Origin: Bryum argenteum
Taxonomy: Eukaryota; Streptophyta; Bryopsida; Bryales; Bryaceae
DNA length: 64,000 nucleotides
Assembly: GCA_037043015.1 (NCBI GenBank)
Contig: CM073330.1
Span: forward strand, 5,791,263 to 5,855,262
Direction of reading: 5' to 3'
The position numbers were made by a program, and so were the translations under genes. Positions 59,221 through 64,000 of this stretch are shown here, in pieces (the first letter of the stretch is position 1; each line of letters opens with the position of its first letter). The notes below the pieces were generated by a model that saw only the letters and a list, made by a program, of their open reading frames with translations, ran no database searches and was not told the DNA's origin.

Positions 59221-62200
59221 TTACCTTCGTAGGGGAAATTTGTTAGTATTAGAATATATGTGATCTTCTTCTTGACCCCACGCAGCTCCATGCAATCCAT
59301 CATTCTTAGAAGATGTGTTAGTGCTATTAATCAATTCTATCATAGCTACAATCAATGGTTTTGCTTTCAAGTGGATGTCATATTTTGTAGGATTTTTCAA
59401 GTTTTCATCTAACAAAAACATTATTTGTTTTCGTAATTCCTACACATTCAGGCATTAGAACTTAAATTATCAGAAAATAATCTCACTACTAGCATCAAGA
59501 AATAACAAGGACATATTCGTTTATCTTTCAAGTACTACAACTTTTCTTAGTGTATGATTTCTTCCTTCTTTTTTTTTATTCATAGACCATAAACCTAGAT
59601 TAAGCTAAAGAAATAAACGTACACAATATAGTTACCAAAATTATCCTAATAGCTCGCTTTGAAGTTGAGAATCTCAAGAAGCCGTTTAACATTTCAGCCC
59701 TGTTTTCTCTTTCATGACAAGTTAAAGCTCCTCCAAAGGTGAGAAGTGTATAATCTCCAATATTAGTCAAATCGTTAAGATAAAGTGTACCTTGGATAGT
59801 ACGTGTATATAATAGCCATGGGAGTGGTAGAGTATCTACTCTTGCAACTAAAGATGCGGGTTCAGGTTCTACACGACCTTCGATATTTGTATAAAATGCT
59901 AGAGATTTGTTTTGCATTTTACAAATTGCAACATTTGGGAATAATCCAGCGCACAATATAGCCTTCAAGAGCTCCACATTTTGACTATGTTTGTTATAGA
60001 TCTGTTTGATACATGATCATTCTTTAGAAAAGTGCAAATCAAAAATTATGAGCAAATGTACCTTGTGATTGTATGTTATGATGATTTTTTCATACCTAAA
60101 GACATTACTATTGAAGTATTTTGAGGAATTTCTTTGTATGTTAAACTGGAATTTTATTGGAATTCGTAATTTGAGGATATATAGTCTCTTGTTTTGTAAG
60201 AATTATTTATAAATACAATCTAGAAGTATCTAACAATTACATCTAAAAAGAAACTTCTAGATTATGCAAGAATTAATCTATCATGAATATGTAGGTAGTA
60301 GTATACTTAAGATATCACCTTCAAATTTCTGCTTCCATCGATGATATTAATATCAGCCAATAGATTGATATATCTATGACGCATTTCCTCCATTTTGCAT
60401 AAAATAGAGATTGATAAGTGATTATCCCAACAATAATTGCGCTCAGTACCATTTTGTTTTGAGTCTTGCCATCCATCATATGCTTTAATTGCTGCAATAT
60501 GATCACTGTATATCATAGTCTTACTAAAACAAAGTGTTGTAATGTAAAGATTTGTTGCTATGTTTAACATGCATACTACATGCTCTTGTTGTAAATATAT
60601 ATCTCTATGTCAAAAAAAAAAAAGGAACTCAAAGATACATGAATGTCTACCTCAAATCATGTTGAGCAAATTCGGTCCGCGCCTTATTAGCATCTTCTAA
60701 GTATTCTATCAAAGATACAAAAGGGCTTTGGTAGGCAACTATTGTAGCCATTGTAAGTGAGGGCCAAAGACATTGAAATAGGGCACCGTATATCAATATT
60801 TTGCCAACCCTAGGTTCTACAGGCAAAGTAGCTAAGTGTGTTCCTACACAACAAAATAACTGCATTAATTCTTGTTTTTTATAGTAACCTTCACAGACAA
60901 AGCAACTTTTACATCAAAAGCATAACATAAAGTAGATGTGAATCTCACCAAGAGGTGTTAATTCTTCATCATTTTTCAAAGCATTGATGGTTTTCAAGAA
61001 GTCTATAGCTTCTTCAATTTTAGTGGGTTCTGGAGTTTCTATAGTCTTCTTTAGTATGCTTCTAAGATTATTAAAATGTAAATACTTCATTTGAAGACAA
61101 AGTTCTGGTAAAGGAGTCCTCAATATTTCTGGAAGTTGAAATTGTGGCATTGCATCATACACCACTCTTGGATACAGTCTATAACATACTCCTGGTCTTG
61201 TTCTTCCAGCACGACCTCTTCTCTTGAAGATTATAATATAGTTTTAAGGTTTTAGTGACATTATTTATACTAAAAAAAACTAAATATTACTTTGTAAATC
61301 GTACAAAACTCAAAAATAGCATGCCAAATCACAATAAGTTGTAAAACTTTTTACTCATGTACTATATCGAATGCTCCAAAGTAGAAAGATCGAATTTGAA
61401 TATATGTAAAAGAGATCTCATCATATTCACTTCATTTTGAATCTATACTTAATCACTATTTAATTTACTTATACCAATTGCATTAGTATGCTCAATATCA
61501 AACTATGATTGATTAAAAACACAACCCACAAATTTTGGAGTGTTTTTGACATTTTTAATCTTTTGAGTTTAAATCAAACTTATTTGTTTCATATGAATAA
61601 ATACCAAAGTATGCATAGTTATAGAACCTGAAGAGCATTAGACTTTGCAATCCAAATAGATCTTGAACAAGCAAGTTTGTTAATAGCATCATAATTGTTT
61701 TCTTGTATTTTTCCCGAATCAATAACATAAACCACATCATCAATGGTAATACTTGTTTCAGCAATACTTGTTGCTAAAATAATTTTTCTACACAAATACA
61801 AATATGTCCAAAGTGATTTTTTTAGACAAATTCATGTTCCCCTAAATACATCTATTAACCCCTAATGTCGTGAAGCCTCAAAACTGCCAAAAAGTCTCAA
61901 ACCAACCCTCAGTCATTGCAAAGTACAAATTTTAAATTTCTGGCAACTCTTTGAGTATGTAACCGTATGATTTGGTACCTAACTTGGACATGTATGTGTG
62001 TATGAAATCTTAGATTCAAATTCCTCACCAATTGTGAGATTATAATGTTCAAAGTTGAGAGGAAGTTTTTTCTCCCTAGTTGTAAAATGGGTTTTAACTG
62101 TTTGGAGAGCCGAAAAAACCAATTTCAAGATTTGAATTGGAGCTCTTCAAATTCCTGTTCCTAAGCGAGTTACAATCACCTCTATATAATTTTTACCCTT

Positions 62201-63192
62201 ATTGGACCAATGCCACCTTTAGAAATGCTTGATCATCGACATAGAGGTATGTTGAAATGCAAATACAAATGCTGGTCTTTGATAATAACTAAGGCATGTG
62301 AAAATTTCTTGGATAAGATGTGAGACCTTGGTACTTCTTATACATGTACAAAAAACAAAACGTGAAATCAATTAGATCACCAGTAAAATCTCCATTTCTG
62401 GTGAATTTTTGAAGCCACCGCAATCTAATTGATTTTGGGCAGATTTTGAGGATAAATGAGCAAATTCCGTAGTTTTTTGAGGCAAATTAAAAATAATTTT
62501 GAAACTTTGACCATGAATATCTCCTAAAGTACAAGGAATTCTGAAGCTCATAATGAAAAATTCTACAATCTGCAAAAAATATCAACTTCATGCAGTCTAT
62601 ATTTAGCAAGTGAGAGCTTGACTAGAGTCATATTGAGCTTGTTAGGGCTCATCTCGACATTGGGAGTTAAAATTTGCTTGAACAATACCACTTTAACTAC
62701 TTCTGAACTAAGAGTAGTCCAAAAGTAACACATTGGGGGCTCTCCCATGACTTTGTGAACTCAAAAATAAATCAAACTATAAATCAATTTGGGGGATTCC
62801 ACAAGAATATGAAGATACCCAAATCCTAGAATCTAAATTTTCAATTAGCATAATAAACACTTTAAAACATAAAGAATTCCACGAAAAATTCCAATTTGGA
62901 TTTGTGAATGAGTCCGGATTTAGTTAAAAATGAAAAGTTGGAAAGTTGGGAAAGCAGTTAATTGATCATACCTCACACCTTGAGGAGGTGGATGAAAGAT
63001 TTGTTTTTGATCCATTGTTGGCATTGATCCATGTAATGGAATAAGAAGAAACCGAGAGTTGTCTCTAACAACTTCATTTGCTCTCAAAAGGTCTAAAACT
63101 TGAGATATTTCATCCCAATTCGAAAGAAACACTAAAATTGCTCCAACTTCTTTCTCATCCGTGCGACATATATATTCAATTAGTTTTTCCAC
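59221..63192 (-). CDS. DExH-box ATP-dependent RNA helicase (DHX36/DExH1-3-5 type), C-terminal half; 5' exons beyond window
   Basis: Exons, in frame: 63192-62972, 61787-61628, 61222-60949, 60843-60651, 60505-60319, 60001-59636, 59439-59221, giving 539 residues to the stop. The first begins at phase 0 with VEKLIEYICR, just before the second RecA domain. Motifs are VFLSNWDEI, IPLHGSMP (motif IV region), ATSIAETSITI (motif V) and QRRGRAGRTRPGVCYRLY (motif VI). The winged-helix and HA2 region follows (LRTPLPELCLQMK, LTPLGTHLATLPVEPRVGK, IVAYQSPF), then the OB-fold end (AILCAGLFPNVA, PWLLYTRT, FGGAL). The first RecA domain with Walker A and DEAH box is missing here and should lie past position 64000. 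The family unwinds RNA or G-quadruplexes. A TTAA-type F2 element sits in the intron between the first two exons. Confidence 0.9.
61855..62670 (-). mobile_element. Family F2 TTAA-type element in a helicase intron (816 bp)
   Basis: It starts TTAACCCCTAATGTCG and ends CGACATTGGGAGTTAA, a matching inverted pair with two differences. The body is F2 in the direction opposite to 54696-55519. It lies wholly inside the intron 61788-62971 and is non-coding. Confidence 0.85.
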
Positions 63193-63355
63193 CTGCAATA
63201 CAAATTAGCCCAATTTATGTACTACTTCTAGAAGGAAGTTTACACTATTCTCGCACATTGTAATATAGTAGTACCTTGTAGTTTTGACTTGTATTAAGAA
63301 CATTCTATTGTTTGCTTTAAATTGATCTCGAGATTGATCAACCCGTCCACACGGA

Positions 63356-63469
63356 GGCGACCACTTTTGGTTGTCCCTACCCGTCTCTCCATGTCAAAAG
63401 GATGTGATCATCAGAATCCTTCCATCACTTACATGGAGAGACGAGCATGGACAACCAAAAATGGTTGCC
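63356..63469. repeat. Short hairpin: 39-bp inverted arms with a 36-base loop
   Basis: The left arm is 63356-63394 and the right arm 63431-63469, matching at about 34 of 39 positions after reverse complement (blocks TTTTGGTTGTCC and GTCTCTCCATGT are exact). It could be a small MITE or a hairpin RNA precursor. It lies upstream of the first helicase exon seen here, probably in an intron. Confidence 0.8.
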
Positions 63470-63785
63470 CCAACATTAATCGCCAAAGCAAACTCCATGA
63501 GCACAACGCATAGTATAATATGACAAGCTCTATTCAAAATTTTAACCCTAAATGAGAAGCTTAACAATGACTTCCTATATGGTTATATTTGAAATCCATG
63601 AACAAATTTTCTTTATTCTATTTTTGGAAATCCAACCGTAGGATCTTGTTCATAACCCACACAACATATCTTTTCTTCAGAAAATCGACCCGATTCCTGC
63701 CTCTCTCTCTCTCTTCTACATGTTGGTTTTCTATCAATGTAATAAATCATAATATATATCAATGAATTTTTATATCGAGAATAAG

Positions 63786-63819
63786 GATAGATAGATAGAT
63801 AGAAAGATAGATAGATAGA
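63786..63819. repeat. GATA microsatellite
   Basis: This is a run of GATA units with one AAGATA interruption. A CT dinucleotide run precedes it at about 63700-63714. Confidence 0.9.
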
Positions 63820-64000
63820 AACTCCGGTCCTTTTCTAAGGGGCCGGCGTGAATGAAGTGTCTGTTCGTAATGCTAATATCCCGATGGCCACCGAGCAAGG
63901 GGAAATTGGAGAATAAGGATAAGTATGAATCTAACCAAATGAACATCCGTATGCTCTCCAGTCCACGAGTGCAACGACAATTGTGTTGATTCTGAGTATT

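Overview
This is nuclear DNA of a land plant. The genes are split by many short introns with GT-AG sites and one GC-AG site. They include plant-only or plant-typical types: a Dicer-like protein closest to DCL4, a nucleus-encoded plastid ribosomal protein bS20 with a transit peptide, and a type II NAD(P)H dehydrogenase of the NDB class with an EF-hand. The compact introns, the absence of recognisable LTR retrotransposon coding sequence and a TIR-domain protein outside the usual NLR layout would fit a bryophyte or another seedless plant. That placement is inference and no species is claimed.

Layout: 1-2.5 kb, old repeats and a foldback element. 2.78-3.95 kb, an intronless secreted GH5 glycosidase. 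4.4-13.5 kb, a dense field of small terminal-inverted-repeat elements whose ends are TTAACCC...GGGTTAA, nested in one another, plus foldback DNA. 14-23 kb, a plus-strand TIR-domain gene with duplicated exons and a large unrecognised C-terminal module. 23-30 kb, AT-rich sequence with a small Pmp3/UPF0057 membrane-protein gene (minus). 30.2-33.5 kb, NDB (plus). 33.5-36.5 kb, repeats and a 27-bp minisatellite. 36.6-46.3 kb, DCL4 (minus, 28 exons). 46.3-51.2 kb, repeats. 51.2-53.9 kb, OMA1-type mitochondrial M48 protease (minus). 55.8-57.1 kb, plastid bS20 (minus). 59.2-63.2 kb, the 3' half of a DExH-box RNA helicase (minus; its 5' exons lie beyond the right edge).

The genes are ordinary neighbours, not a functional cluster. 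GH5, DCL4, OMA1 and bS20 have GC-richer exons. NDB, the Pmp3 gene and the helicase have AT-rich exons and sit in the AT-rich blocks.

The most notable material is: (1) a repeat population whose ends and nested-insertion footprint indicate transposition into TTAA with duplication of TTAA, the hallmark of piggyBac-type transposases; (2) a TIR protein with internally duplicated symmetric exons, Asp in place of the usual catalytic Glu, and a roughly 600-residue C-terminal module I cannot assign. Exon boundaries were derived by hand from splice consensus and reading-frame continuity, without transcript data.
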